This document shows, one piece after another, positions 54,194 to 63,950 of a DNA stretch of 64,000 nucleotides. Origin of the DNA: Clostridiales bacterium (GTDB lineage: Bacteria > Bacillota > Clostridia > Oscillospirales > Oscillospiraceae). The notes beneath the pieces were generated by a model. The model made no database searches, was not told the origin of the DNA, and saw only the letters and a program-made list of their open reading frames with translations. Position numbers and translations under genes: made by a program. Numbering within the stretch: the first letter of the stretch is position 1; each line of letters begins with the position of its first letter. The stretch spans positions 20,323 to 84,322 of the forward strand of contig JAAYBD010000046.1 of the NCBI GenBank assembly GCA_012719035.1. Reading direction: 5' to 3'.

Positions 54194-54222
54194 TTCAGCG
54201 CGTTATTGGGAGCTAAACTTTT

Positions 54223-54864
54223 ATGAGCTTTTCTGTCGTAACCTCTCAGCTACTACATAGTTTCTTGATAAACTGTGAAATATTTGCCGTAACGCTTGTC
54301 CTTGGACTTCCTCTCGGACTGATTATTTCGTTCGGCTCCATGAGCAGCTTTAGACCTTTGTCATGGCTTACAAAAACTTTTGTCTGGATCATACGCGGCT
54401 CACCGCTTATGCTGCAAGTCATCATAGTGTTTTACGGGCCGGGACTCATTTGGGGCGGACAGGCTGTAGGCCGATTGGATGCAGCCATCATTGCCTTTGT
54501 TATAAATTATGCCTGCTACTTTTCGGAGATTTTCCGCGGCGGTATAGGAAGTATTCCGGCGGGACAGCAAGAGGCAGGACAGGTGTTGGGCATGACAAAG
54601 TCCCAGATATTCTTTAAAGTTACGCTTTTGCAGGTCATAAAACGTATTGTTCCTCCTATGGGGAACGAGGTCATGACCCTAATTAAGGATACATCTCTCG
54701 CCAATATCATCGCAAATAAAGAGATTATTATGATGGCAAAAGATTTTACTGCTATGGGAATTATCTGGCCGCTGTTTTATACTTTGGTATTTTTCCTTGT
54801 GGCTTGCGGACTTCTGACTCTGCTGCTTGGATGGTTCGAAAAAAAGCTGTCGTATTTTAGGTAG
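54223..54864 (+). CDS. Amino-acid ABC transporter permease
   Basis: 213 residues of the His/Glu/Gln/Arg transporter permease family. The EAA loop is present: GQQEAGQVLGMTKSQIFFKV, followed by LPQVIKR-like LLQVIKRIVPPMGNE. About five membrane segments. Works with the adjacent binding protein and ATPase. Confidence 0.93.
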   Translation: MSFSVVTSQLLHSFLINCEIFAVTLVLGLPLGLIISFGSMSSFRPLSWLTKTFVWIIRGSPLMLQVIIVFYGPGLIWGGQAVGRLDAAIIAFVINYACYFSEIFRGGIGSIPAGQQEAGQVLGMTKSQIFFKVTLLQVIKRIVPPMGNEVMTLIKDTSLANIIANKEIIMMAKDFTAMGIIWPLFYTLVFFLVACGLLTLLLGWFEKKLSYFR

Positions 54865-54879
54865 GGAGGAGGCCGCATC

Positions 54880-55665
54880 ATGTCTGTTTTAGAAGTAAAA
54901 AACCTTAAAAAAAGCTTTGGATCATTGGAAGTGCTTAAAGATATCGATTTTTCCCTTGAAAAGGGGGAGACGATAGCCATTATCGGTTCCTCCGGAAGCG
55001 GAAAAACAACGCTTCTTCGTTGCCTTAATTTTTTAGAACGTCCGAACGGAGGGCGTTTGCTGGTAGACGGAAAAGTGATTTTCGATGCAGACGATCCAAG
55101 AACACAGAAAGAAAATGAGATACGGAAAAAGCGCCTGCATTTTGGACTTGTTTTTCAAAGCTTTAACCTTTTTCCACAATATACGGTTCTTCAAAATGTC
55201 CGACTTGCATCTGAACTTCTTGCGCGTGAGCGGGGAGACTACAGGAGGAATAAGAGAAAAATTCTTGCTCAAATCGATGTAGAAGCGCGTAAAAATTTAG
55301 AACAAATGGGTCTTACCGACAAAATTGATTATTACCCGCATCAGCTTTCGGGAGGGCAGCAGCAGCGCGTCGCCATTGCCAGAGCCTTAGCGATGCAGCC
55401 GGATATTCTTTGCTTTGATGAGCCCACGAGCGCGCTTGACCCGGAATTGACGGGCGAGGTGCTCAAAGTAATAAAAGGACTTGCGGAAAAGCGTACGACT
55501 ATGGTGATAGTCACTCATGAAATGGCTTTTGCACGTGATGTTGCCGACCGTGTTATATTTATGGACGGGGGAGTGATTGTTGAGCAGGGCGATCCCGAAC
55601 AGGTTTTGGGAAATCCGAAAGAGGAGCGCACAAAACAATTTCTTGCCCGATATTACGAACAATAA
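54880..55665 (+). CDS. Amino-acid ABC transporter ATP-binding protein
   Basis: 261 residues. Walker A GSSGSGKT at 36-43, Q-loop ([12 protein letters not shown]), signature [15 protein letters not shown], Walker [15 protein letters not shown] and switch histidine in IVTHEM. Similar to GlnQ/polar amino-acid importers. It is the last chromosomal gene before the integrated element; its 3' end is intact. Confidence 0.95.
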   Translation: MSVLEVKNLKKSFGSLEVLKDIDFSLEKGETIAIIGSSGSGKTTLLRCLNFLERPNGGRLLVDGKVIFDADDPRTQKENEIRKKRLHFGLVFQSFNLFPQYTVLQNVRLASELLARERGDYRRNKRKILAQIDVEARKNLEQMGLTDKIDYYPHQLSGGQQQRVAIARALAMQPDILCFDEPTSALDPELTGEVLKVIKGLAEKRTTMVIVTHEMAFARDVADRVIFMDGGVIVEQGDPEQVLGNPKEERTKQFLARYYEQ

Positions 55666-55676
55666 AAAGTAGGAGG

Positions 55677-55710
55677 AATCCCAAAGGGTGTCTCACTAAG
55701 GGATTTTTTT
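55677..55710 (+). terminator. Terminator of the ABC transporter operon
   Basis: Short stem AATCCC / GGGATT followed by T7. Confidence 0.65.
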
Positions 55711-55722
55711 CCTTGGAAAAAT

Positions 55723-57439
<1,717 letters not shown>

Positions 57440-57533
57440 CTATATATTCCCGTACTATTGCGAAGAAGTCAAGGTTATTTGGTCATCTTATTTTTGAACT
57501 TTATGATAACGGCACGGCCTACCAAACAGGCGC

Positions 57534-57719
57534 TTATGCAGCCGCAGCCGTGGTGGTCGTCTCCTGTGTTTCATCGTTCAGTATCATCCTTTTTACTTTA
57601 TCGTAAAGGCGCTCTCTGGCCCGATCACTCTCAACGGAGACCACGGTGAAAATCGTATCACCGACCTGCATTTCAGTGACCCGGTACGGCTTGTTCTTTG
57701 TGAGGCTGCTCACATCCAT
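57534..57719 (-). CDS. TnpW-like transposon-encoded protein
   Basis: 61 residues. KNKPYRVTEMQVGDTIFTVVSV and RARERLYDKVKRMILND match the short TnpW proteins found beside large serine recombinases in clostridial mobile elements. Its role is unknown. AAAGGAGA precedes the ATG. The Thr/Ala-rich end (ETTTTAAAA) is low complexity. Confidence 0.75.
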   Translation of the reverse strand: MDVSSLTKNKPYRVTEMQVGDTIFTVVSVESDRARERLYDKVKRMILNDETQETTTTAAAA

Positions 57720-57828
57720 AGCTGTCTCCTTTCTGCCCCTATAGGGCGGGTAAAATCTTTGGTGCTTTCCAAAGCGGAAAACGGCGTGGGGCTTCGTGTG
57801 AATTTTCGCATAAGTTTTAAGGGGAATA

Positions 57829-57856
57829 GCCCCTGCAGGACGCTACCCACAGGGGC
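57829..57856 (-). terminator. Hairpin after the capsid gene
   Basis: Perfect stem GCCCCTG / CAGGGGC with a 14-base loop, followed on the minus strand by a moderately T-rich stretch. Likely ends or attenuates the capsid transcript. Confidence 0.6.
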
Positions 57857-57867
57857 CTCCCGGTAAA

Positions 57868-58803
57868 TTAGGCGGTCATCTCCATGACCTTAATGGCTTC
57901 GGGACGAATCAACTTGCCATCGAGCAGTTCGTATGCCAGATAGCCAATCTGGTCAGTTTCAAAGAAACGCTCACGGAGGGTGCGGATGGTCATATGACAG
58001 CGATCCACCACCCAGAAGTAGCTGAATTCGCCAAATGCGATAGGCTTGGCCCCGGCTGCGGCAAAAGGCATATACTCGGAAATAACGACCCTCTTACCCA
58101 GAATGGTATCGTTGGTGTGATTCCAGATGTAGTTGCCGCCGTCATCCTTGAGGGTGCGGAGCGCCAGAGCAGTCTCGCTATTCATCATCCACACTGCATT
58201 TTTGCGATATTCCTTCCCAAGGGAGAAGAACAGCTTGACCACATCCTCGTAGGTGATAGCAGAAACGGTTACACCGACCTCTGCACCGCCATCAGCTGCG
58301 AGAATACCCGTAGGCATATCCACGCCGGTGCCGTTGATGAAGGCATCTTCCTCTGCGTGAGCAAAATCCTTCACCAGACGGTCAGTGAAGTAAGCCTCGA
58401 AGCGGGGGTAGTTATCGTGCATGAAAGATGCGTCCATCTGCATCACCACTGCCAGTTTGTGGTCGCTCAAGCCGTAGGTGGTGAAATCGTTGATGGCATC
58501 ATACGCAGGAATGGCACCGCCCGGAGCCACCCAAGTAGCAGAGTCGGTATTTACCTTGGCAAGAACAGTGGACGGGCCGTTGGGCGCATACACATGGGTG
58601 CCAAGCTGACGGAACAAACTCTCTTCGGACAGTTTCTTGTCGAATTTTGTCTCAGAGGTAGCGGGCATTACATAGGCCCCGGTGACCTTTTTGCCGAGGT
58701 CAAGGTAGGTTTCGTGACCCTCGTTGCCACGCATATAGTTCCAGAAGTGATTGTGGTACTCCGGCTGATTGGTCGGAATGAAAGTCTCGTTAGTGAAAGT
58801 CAT
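57868..58803 (-). CDS. HK97-fold phage major capsid protein, alone in the element
   Basis: 311 residues. The C-terminal two thirds follow HK97 major capsid proteins: TWVAPGGAIPAYD, a helical spine (YFTDRLVKDFAHAEEDAFINGTG, PTGIL), AVWMMNSETALALRTLKDDGGNYIW, TILGKRVVISEYMP, and the close FGEFSYFWVVDR followed by RPEAIKVM. The N-terminus is short, with no long delta/scaffold region or recognisable protease site. The gene has a strong AAGGAGGAAAA ribosome site. No portal, prohead protease, terminase or tail gene is visible in the surrounding element. Either a satellite capsid or an encapsulin-like shell is possible. Confidence 0.88.
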   Translation of the reverse strand: MTFTNETFIPTNQPEYHNHFWNYMRGNEGHETYLDLGKKVTGAYVMPATSETKFDKKLSEESLFRQLGTHVYAPNGPSTVLAKVNTDSATWVAPGGAIPAYDAINDFTTYGLSDHKLAVVMQMDASFMHDNYPRFEAYFTDRLVKDFAHAEEDAFINGTGVDMPTGILAADGGAEVGVTVSAITYEDVVKLFFSLGKEYRKNAVWMMNSETALALRTLKDDGGNYIWNHTNDTILGKRVVISEYMPFAAAGAKPIAFGEFSYFWVVDRCHMTIRTLRERFFETDQIGYLAYELLDGKLIRPEAIKVMEMTA

Positions 58804-58816
58804 AATATTTTCCTCC

Positions 58817-59029
58817 TTAAATTCTGTTGGTAGGGTGAACGGTCAAACCAATGGCATTGCAGTAATCCGCCAGATCGGCGCAGTCCATCTCAAAGGACAG
58901 CGTATGTGCGCCTTCGCAGAGCAGATAAGGGGCCTTGGTGATGCTGAGAGAAATGCTCTCCGGGGAGTACACGGTTGCTTTGCCGTGCTTGTTGATTTGT
59001 TTTTCGATGTGTTCCTTAGTCGTTTTCAT
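58817..59029 (-). CDS. Small element protein, possible paralogue of the next upstream gene
   Basis: 70 residues from an ATG behind GGAGGT. IEKQINKHGKATVYSP, SISLSITK and EGAHTLSFEM can be aligned, almost without gaps, with HFRKHDSITLYTTDGAPVTISK and RGGHTESEF of the gene at 59178-59399. It ends 13 bases before the capsid start. No known family. Co-transcription with the capsid gene is likely. Confidence 0.65.
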   Translation of the reverse strand: MKTTKEHIEKQINKHGKATVYSPESISLSITKAPYLLCEGAHTLSFEMDCADLADYCNAIGLTVHPTNRI

Positions 59030-59177
59030 AAGAAAAACCTCCATAATGTTTGAATTAGGGTATATTACCCCTTTGAATACGCGATTTTGTGCGTGAGACC
59101 CCACGCCCGTTGTCCGGGCAAAAAAGGTGTAGAGATTTGACCCGCCCCTCCACGGGTATGGGGCCACGCACTGTGAA

Positions 59178-59399
59178 TTAGCCGTAAATGACGGCGGGCT
59201 TCAAGCTAAGATGATGCTTTTTGTAGAAAGCCATAAATTCATCGTAGGACTTGAACTCGCTTTCCGTATGACCACCACGCAGCATAATGCTGTACTGCTT
59301 GGAAATGGTCACAGGGGCACCGTCTGTGGTGTAGAGAGTGATGGAATCGTGCTTGCGGAAATGCTCCTGCAAGAATTCCTTGGAAACCTTGTTAGCCAT
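59178..59399 (-). CDS. Small element protein, possible paralogue of the capsid-proximal protein
   Basis: 73 residues with an AAGGAGGAAAAC ribosome site almost identical to that of the capsid gene. Pattern: amphipathic helix, KHDSITLYTTDGAPVTIS, GGHTESEFKSYDEFMAFYKKH. Function unknown. It may be a small accessory or anti-host factor, or a duplicated structural protein. Confidence 0.65.
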   Translation of the reverse strand: MANKVSKEFLQEHFRKHDSITLYTTDGAPVTISKQYSIMLRGGHTESEFKSYDEFMAFYKKHHLSLKPAVIYG

Positions 59400-59412
59400 A
59401 ATGTTTTCCTCC

Positions 59413-59697
59413 TTAATCGTTGGTGCAGGAACTGCATACATAGAGTCCCAGCTTGGTTTCGTTGATGTCCCGGCTGATGCAGCGCATCGTTTTGCCGCAG
59501 AGCGGGCAGCGGACGCTGAATGCCGTGGCCGGGCGTTTGGTTTTGGCATAGAGCCTGTAGTGGTGAGGCACCAATTCCTCTAACCACAGTTCGCTCTGGG
59601 CCATGATGGACTTGCTCTCTGTTACCGGGAACATGGGCATTTTCTCTGTCCCCTCGGAGTCGCAGTCGATGAGCGGGTAATACTTGACTTCGGTCAT
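59413..59697 (-). CDS. Small zinc-ribbon-type protein
   Basis: 94 residues. Two CxxC pairs (RCPLCG and VCSSC) separated by about 25 residues suggest a zinc ribbon in the C-terminal half; the first half is variable. Starts 3 bases after the preceding gene and has no obvious ribosome site, so translation is probably coupled. Confidence 0.65.
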   Translation of the reverse strand: MTEVKYYPLIDCDSEGTEKMPMFPVTESKSIMAQSELWLEELVPHHYRLYAKTKRPATAFSVRCPLCGKTMRCISRDINETKLGLYVCSSCTND

Positions 59698-59700
59698 GGC

Positions 59701-59955
59701 TTACACCGCCTGTCCGTCTGCATCGAAGAATTTTCCCTTGCAGAAGGCAAGCGCCTCCGCTTTCGTTCCGAAGAACACAGAGGAAAGGCCATACTGAACC
59801 TGCCAGATGTCCATGCTCTTGCTGCGGGATACCACTACGGGTGTGCCTTTCTTGGTCTGGAAAAGCATACAGCCCTCGTAGTCACCACGGGAGAAATCCT
59901 TGGCGTTGTAGTTGTTGATGTGCGGCTCAATGCCGTAGAAAACTCGGTTTTTCAT
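59701..59955 (-). CDS. Small element protein, function unknown
   Basis: 84 residues, starting behind AAAGGAG. A strand-rich region TKKGTPVVVSRSKSMDIWQV precedes a helix FFGTKAEALAFCKGKFF. It recalls the two paralogous small proteins in its TPVVVS segment, but the match is weak. No family recognised. Confidence 0.55.
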   Translation of the reverse strand: MKNRVFYGIEPHINNYNAKDFSRGDYEGCMLFQTKKGTPVVVSRSKSMDIWQVQYGLSSVFFGTKAEALAFCKGKFFDADGQAV

Positions 59956-60020
59956 TGCTTTTGGCTCCTTTCGGTAGATTTTTGATATTGGCTCACAGGG
60001 CGCTATACAATCATAGGCAC

Positions 60021-60124
60021 CACCTCCTTTCAGCCTTGGGGCAATGTGGCAAGTAATTATGGTTGATTTGAAGATTTATTTTTCTATATAAAAAACCTAT
60101 AATCATCTGCCACATTGCCCCAAG
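60021..60124 (-). repeat. Long perfect inverted repeat between primase and small-gene operon
   Basis: 17-bp exact arms at 60035-60051 and 60108-60124 (CTTGGGGCAATGTGGCA and its complement) enclose 56 bases in which ATTATGGTT/AACCTATAAT can extend the pairing. On the minus strand it follows the primase stop and precedes AAAGGAGGT (60021-60030) with a three-codon frame (ATG ATT GTA TAG). It may be a terminator, a processing site or a protein-binding site. Confidence 0.7.
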
Positions 60125-60132
60125 CCGTGTGA

Positions 60133-62445
60133 TTATGTCAGCGACGGGATGTCGGTGATGAGCCGATATCCGATGAGCAGTGTGGTTTTCTCGCCACCCC
60201 TCTTGGGTCGCTTGCGGACTACCTCGGCAAAAGCCTGTAGTCCCTGTTTGAAGTTTTTCATTCCCTCCGGGTAAGTGCCGTTCTCTTGGCACCATTCCTT
60301 ATACCTGGCATAGACCCGTGCGGTCATGACCTCGGCGGTATCGTCAGCCACAAGGCTGTCCTCAAAGAACAGTGCCATCTTATCGCTGTCGTGCTGATAG
60401 CGCTCTGTGGCCTCCTTCACGGATTTCGGAAGGAACAGACCCTCACTCTGGAGCATTCGGTATCCCTCAAGCAGCCAGTTGAGGATGGCACTCTGCACAT
60501 CTTCCTCTGCAAAACGGCGCTTCAGCGTGGTGTCACGGGAGTGTTCATCAAAATGCCTGTCAAAAGGGATAATGATGATGCGGTCACTGGAGAACAGGGT
60601 CATATCGTTGATGACCGGGAGGAAGTTGGTGTTGACGTAGATTTTGAACTGCGGCTGAAAGTCGAAGCTGTTCTCGTGGAGGTAACGGGCATTTAGGGTA
60701 TCGTTGCCCGTCATGACTTTGACTTTGGCGGCATCAAGCACCATGCCCTTGCTTGGCTCGGCGATATTTACGAAACGTACTCCTGCCAGACGAGCTACAT
60801 CCTCATTGGGCTGTGAGCCATTGGTGCTGTTTTTTATGGCAAGGGTCTCTGGGCGGGATGCACAGCCGTAATCTCCGAGTACCTTCAGTACGCTCTCGCA
60901 GAGGGTGCCTTTGCCGTTGCGGGTGGTGACTCCGTAGAGGATGGTCATACATTCGTGTCGGGTGTCCCCGGTAAGACCGTAGCCGAGGATTTTCTGCAGG
61001 AACTTTGCACGGTCAGCATCTCCGCTCATGATTTCGTCAATGTAGCTGGCGAAGCGCCCGGAGTAGGCTGTGGGGTCATATACCACAGGACTTTTCTTCG
61101 TGAGAAGGTCGGTGCTGCGATGTTCGGTGAACTCCCCGGTATCGATATGGAGGGTGCCATTCTTGCAGTTGAAAATGTAGATATCCGCATCAAAACTGCC
61201 GTAGGAAATGGGATGATGCACTTGTGCGTCCTTGAGGATATTGACCCGGTTGGAATGGCTCTGCCAACGGCTGGCGTATTTCATATAGGACTTGCGCTTA
61301 TCCTCATCCTTGATTTCAAGTGCGAAGGTGTACATGAGGTTTGCCAGATCCATGCAGTATTTCATAGCACGGAGGTTGCCTGTGTCCTTATTCCAGATAC
61401 CGTTCTCGTAGTAAAACCACATTTTTCTCTCCGGCACATAGCGCAGGCGGTCTTGGAAGAAGTCTGCGAAGATGTGTCCTGCGCCGATGTCGTTCCATGG
61501 GTACTTGGAGGAGTCCATTGGGTCAAGTTCCTTCAGCCGATCCACACCGAAGTCCTCGGCGGCGGAGCGTGGGATGATAGGCTTGTAATAGTCGGTCATA
61601 CGAACCACCATCTTATTGATGACGGTGTTGCCGTAGGTGTCGGCCCCACGGAGGCTGTCCCACTTTTCACGCATCAAGCAGGACTGACGGAACAGCCTGT
61701 CCATCTGCGCCTTGTCACCGCTGCACCAGAATGCCAGAATGGAAACCAGTGCGGCATCCGCCTCGCTTTGGCTCTTGTACCCGGTGATGTCCCCGTTCCA
61801 CAGGCGGGAGAACTTTTCTCCGTTCTTGGATGCGGCAGCTTTGCAGATGACCTCATCATCGCTGAGGTAACTTTCGCCGGGAGCAGCCACCGCGGGTGTA
61901 GGCGGTGTGGGACGGCGCATATAGGTATCGAGCAGCCATGTGAGCGCATCCGCCGTTTCGGTCACAGGGGCCTCGCTGATGGCATTCCCGGTGATGGTAA
62001 GGAAACGATTGGTGTGGCCGGGGATGTAGACTTCGATGTTGCCCTTTTTGATGTAGTAGGTCTGGGTATCGTAGACGAAGCCGCTCGGCAGCAGACAGAA
62101 GATGCGGATGCCTTCGCCGGAGGGACTGATTTCGATGTAGGTCACCTTGAAGCGGTCTACGATCTCCTGCGCCCACGAGAGCAGTTTGCCATCCACGATG
62201 CAGTGGTCGAGGTCGATACCCACAATCTTGTCGCTGACCCGGATGCCGATGCCGTCATAGCCTGTTGCGGATGCCGCAGTATCGAAGGCTACGAATGTGG
62301 TAGGGTCATCCACATTGGCTTTGCGTTTTGTGCCGGACATATACGGCACCTTGGTCTGGCTGCCGTCCCGCAGTTCGTATCTCCAGTTACAGAACTGGCC
62401 GTTGTCCTTTAGGTACTGCGGTATTTTTTCAAATTGAACTTGCAC
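60133..62445 (-). CDS. Phage/plasmid-type primase-polymerase with SF3 helicase domain
   Basis: 770 residues. N-terminal primase/polymerase-like domain (about 1-190) with GIDLDHC and ISPSGEGIRIF; middle D5-type segment; C-terminal helicase with Walker A GVTTRNGKGT, Walker B-like RFVNIAEPSKG and sensor NTNFLPVI. Resembles P4-family and NrS-1-type replication proteins. GTG start follows AAAGGAGG. It lies directly beside the iteron-like non-coding region, so it is the probable initiator and helicase for autonomous replication of the excised element. Confidence 0.88.
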   Translation of the reverse strand: MQVQFEKIPQYLKDNGQFCNWRYELRDGSQTKVPYMSGTKRKANVDDPTTFVAFDTAASATGYDGIGIRVSDKIVGIDLDHCIVDGKLLSWAQEIVDRFKVTYIEISPSGEGIRIFCLLPSGFVYDTQTYYIKKGNIEVYIPGHTNRFLTITGNAISEAPVTETADALTWLLDTYMRRPTPPTPAVAAPGESYLSDDEVICKAAASKNGEKFSRLWNGDITGYKSQSEADAALVSILAFWCSGDKAQMDRLFRQSCLMREKWDSLRGADTYGNTVINKMVVRMTDYYKPIIPRSAAEDFGVDRLKELDPMDSSKYPWNDIGAGHIFADFFQDRLRYVPERKMWFYYENGIWNKDTGNLRAMKYCMDLANLMYTFALEIKDEDKRKSYMKYASRWQSHSNRVNILKDAQVHHPISYGSFDADIYIFNCKNGTLHIDTGEFTEHRSTDLLTKKSPVVYDPTAYSGRFASYIDEIMSGDADRAKFLQKILGYGLTGDTRHECMTILYGVTTRNGKGTLCESVLKVLGDYGCASRPETLAIKNSTNGSQPNEDVARLAGVRFVNIAEPSKGMVLDAAKVKVMTGNDTLNARYLHENSFDFQPQFKIYVNTNFLPVINDMTLFSSDRIIIIPFDRHFDEHSRDTTLKRRFAEEDVQSAILNWLLEGYRMLQSEGLFLPKSVKEATERYQHDSDKMALFFEDSLVADDTAEVMTARVYARYKEWCQENGTYPEGMKNFKQGLQAFAEVVRKRPKRGGEKTTLLIGYRLITDIPSLT

Positions 62446-63349
62446 TGTGTGTGCCTCCTTTCAGTTAATTGCCCCTTACACTTCCAAATGGAAACGAGGA
62501 GTGCGTTTTGACGAAAATTACGGAAATTTTTTTGAGGAATTTTCTTCTCTTCACTTACTACCGAAAATTCAACCCCCTCGGTACAAGCCGAAAAAGTCAA
62601 CCCCCACTATCCACTGGACACGGAGACGGCGTTTCGGAAAAAGTCTCGGAGATTTTTTCTCCTTCCACTTTCCAATGGACACGAGATTGCCGTTTGGCCC
62701 ATAAATCAGAGAATTTTTCTTCCTCTGTTTACTTGGGGAAAATGTCACCCCCCGGCGGATGTGGCTTCTGCTCCTTACACCACCAAATGGAAACGAGAAG
62801 TGCGTTTCGGAAAAAATCCCGGAAACTTTTTGAAGAATTTTTCTCTTCACTCACTACCGAGAAATTCAACCCCTCTGCCTATAAGCGAAAATCCCGCAGG
62901 AATCGAACCCCCTCTGTGGGAATTTTCCTTCCTATCTTTCTAAGGGGATTCCATTGGGCGTTTTCCGGGTATTGAGAAAAAACTTGAAATTTCCTCCCCT
63001 CACTACCCTTTGGAGATTGCGGGGCCGTTTTGACGAAGGTTTTGAAAAATTTTTCTCTTCACTTCACCACTGCGGAATAAATGCACCAATGGCCGAAAAC
63101 TTTTGAAAATTCCCTCGTTTCATATCACTACCGAGGAATTAAAATGCATTTTTTCAAAGCCGAGACAAATTTTTCTTCCTCCAGTACAAGCCGGAAAAGT
63201 CAACCCTCTGCTTTACCACTGGAGACGGTTTGTGATTTTGAGCGGGAAAAAGGCAAAAAAAACAAGCCGAAGCACCTTAATGGCACTCCGGCAGATTGCG
63301 GATACATTATAATTAGAAGAAATGTTACAAAGTTTTTCTGGGTTGGTAA
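62446..63349. repeat. Non-coding repeat region (candidate replication origin or packaging/regulatory array)
   Basis: About 0.9 kb without a convincing gene. Eight short CC-n-GG boxes occur at 62484, 62611, 62672, 62783, 62951, 63006, 63086 and 63216 (CCAAATGG, CCACTGG, CCAATGG, CCAAATGG, CCATTGG, CCCTTTGG, CCAATGG, CCACTGG). Boxes 1 and 4 sit in near-identical units of about 95 bases (AAACGAG, GTGCGTTT, CTTCACT, ACTACCGA, TTCAACCCC). Boxes 2 and 8 follow a GTACAAGCCG.AAAAGTCAACCC unit. The plus strand is rich in TTTTTC tracts. This layout suggests iterons. Confidence 0.6.
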
Positions 63350-63378
63350 TTGAAAATTTCACTTTTGCGTGATATAAT
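63350..63378 (+). promoter_or_regulatory. Promoter of the element's Xre regulator
   Basis: TTGAAA-N17-TATAAT, 29 bases before the start codon. It is divergent from the primase operon across the repeat region. Confidence 0.8.
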
Positions 63379-63406
63379 AGATGGTATAGGACAAGGAGGT
63401 CGAAAC

Positions 63407-63637
63407 ATGGCTGTTAGTTATAAGAAGTTACTGCATATGCTGATTGATAAAGATATGACCATTGCCGACCTGCAGAAGCAGGCTGGCTACAGTGCAAACA
63501 TTTCCACCCGTCTGCGAAACGATACCTATATTTCGCTTGAGTCGGTGGAGAAGATTTGCCGGGTCTTGAATTGCAAGATGGATGAGATTATAGAATTTGT
63601 GCCGGAGGGCAAGAACGGAGGAAAAGATAATGCCTAA
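63407..63637 (+). CDS. Small Xre-family HTH transcriptional regulator
   Basis: 76 residues with the Cro/CI-type helix-turn-helix: LLHMLIDKDMTIADLQKQAG, YSANISTRLRND, LESVEKICRVLNCKMDEIIEF. A perfect AAGGAGGT sits before the ATG at 63407. Probably the element's repressor; it lies next to the repeat array, whose boxes are candidate operators. Confidence 0.88.
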   Translation: MAVSYKKLLHMLIDKDMTIADLQKQAGYSANISTRLRNDTYISLESVEKICRVLNCKMDEIIEFVPEGKNGGKDNA

Positions 63638-63950
63638 CCTATCCCAAGTGAAGCGTGAGCGCATGATGGCGTTCTTGCAGAAAATCAAGGATGAGCATCG
63701 TGATGATGACGATATCCTTATCGCCCTCGGTGAAATCGAAAGTGAACTCAATGCCAAGAAGTATGGTTTAGTGTGGGAGCAGCACGAAGAGGCCGTGGAT
63801 GTGATGATGCGCGACAACATCCCGGTATTTACTGAAGATATGGATAGAGAAATTACCGCCGCCGCAGGTGGGGTCTATAAAGACGCTGTCTTTGATACAA
63901 ACAGAAAAAGCCTTCTCCGGCACATAAGTGCTGAAAAAGGCTTGAAATAA
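63630..63950 (+). CDS. Protein resembling the N-terminus of a type III DNA methyltransferase, 106 residues
   Basis: It begins MPNLSQVKRERMMAFLQKI, with KKYGLVWEQHEEAVDVMMRDN and IPVFTED, a pattern I recall from the N-terminal region of adenine-specific methyltransferases of type III systems in Clostridia. In those proteins the NFLLEGDNLHSL and PPY motifs follow; here the frame instead ends as NRKSLLRHISAEKGLK. So it may be a truncated copy or an independent small family. It overlaps the regulator stop by 8 bases. The catalytic motifs are absent. Confidence 0.45.
   Translation: MPNLSQVKRERMMAFLQKIKDEHRDDDDILIALGEIESELNAKKYGLVWEQHEEAVDVMMRDNIPVFTEDMDREITAAAGGVYKDAVFDTNRKSLLRHISAEKGLK

Noticed and set aside
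57994..58833. Plus-strand open frame of 279 codons
   Set aside because: Antisense to the capsid gene; no ribosome site and a histidine-rich translation typical of a shadow frame.
60955..62412. Plus-strand open frame of 485 codons
   Set aside because: It lies entirely antisense to the primase-helicase gene, which has clear motifs; a composition artefact of the higher-GC gene.
62889..62922. tRNA T-arm-like sequence (GCAGGAATCGAACC) in the repeat region
   Set aside because: No complete acceptor, D or anticodon arms around it; it is part of a TCCCGCAG/CTGTGGGA hairpin within the repeat DNA.
62469..62975. Plus-strand open frame of 168 codons in the repeat region
   Set aside because: It runs across several degenerate repeat units, has no ribosome site and a biased low-complexity translation.
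62484..63222. CRISPR array interpretation of the repeats
   Set aside because: Spacing between repeat copies is irregular, copies diverge, and no cas genes are present.
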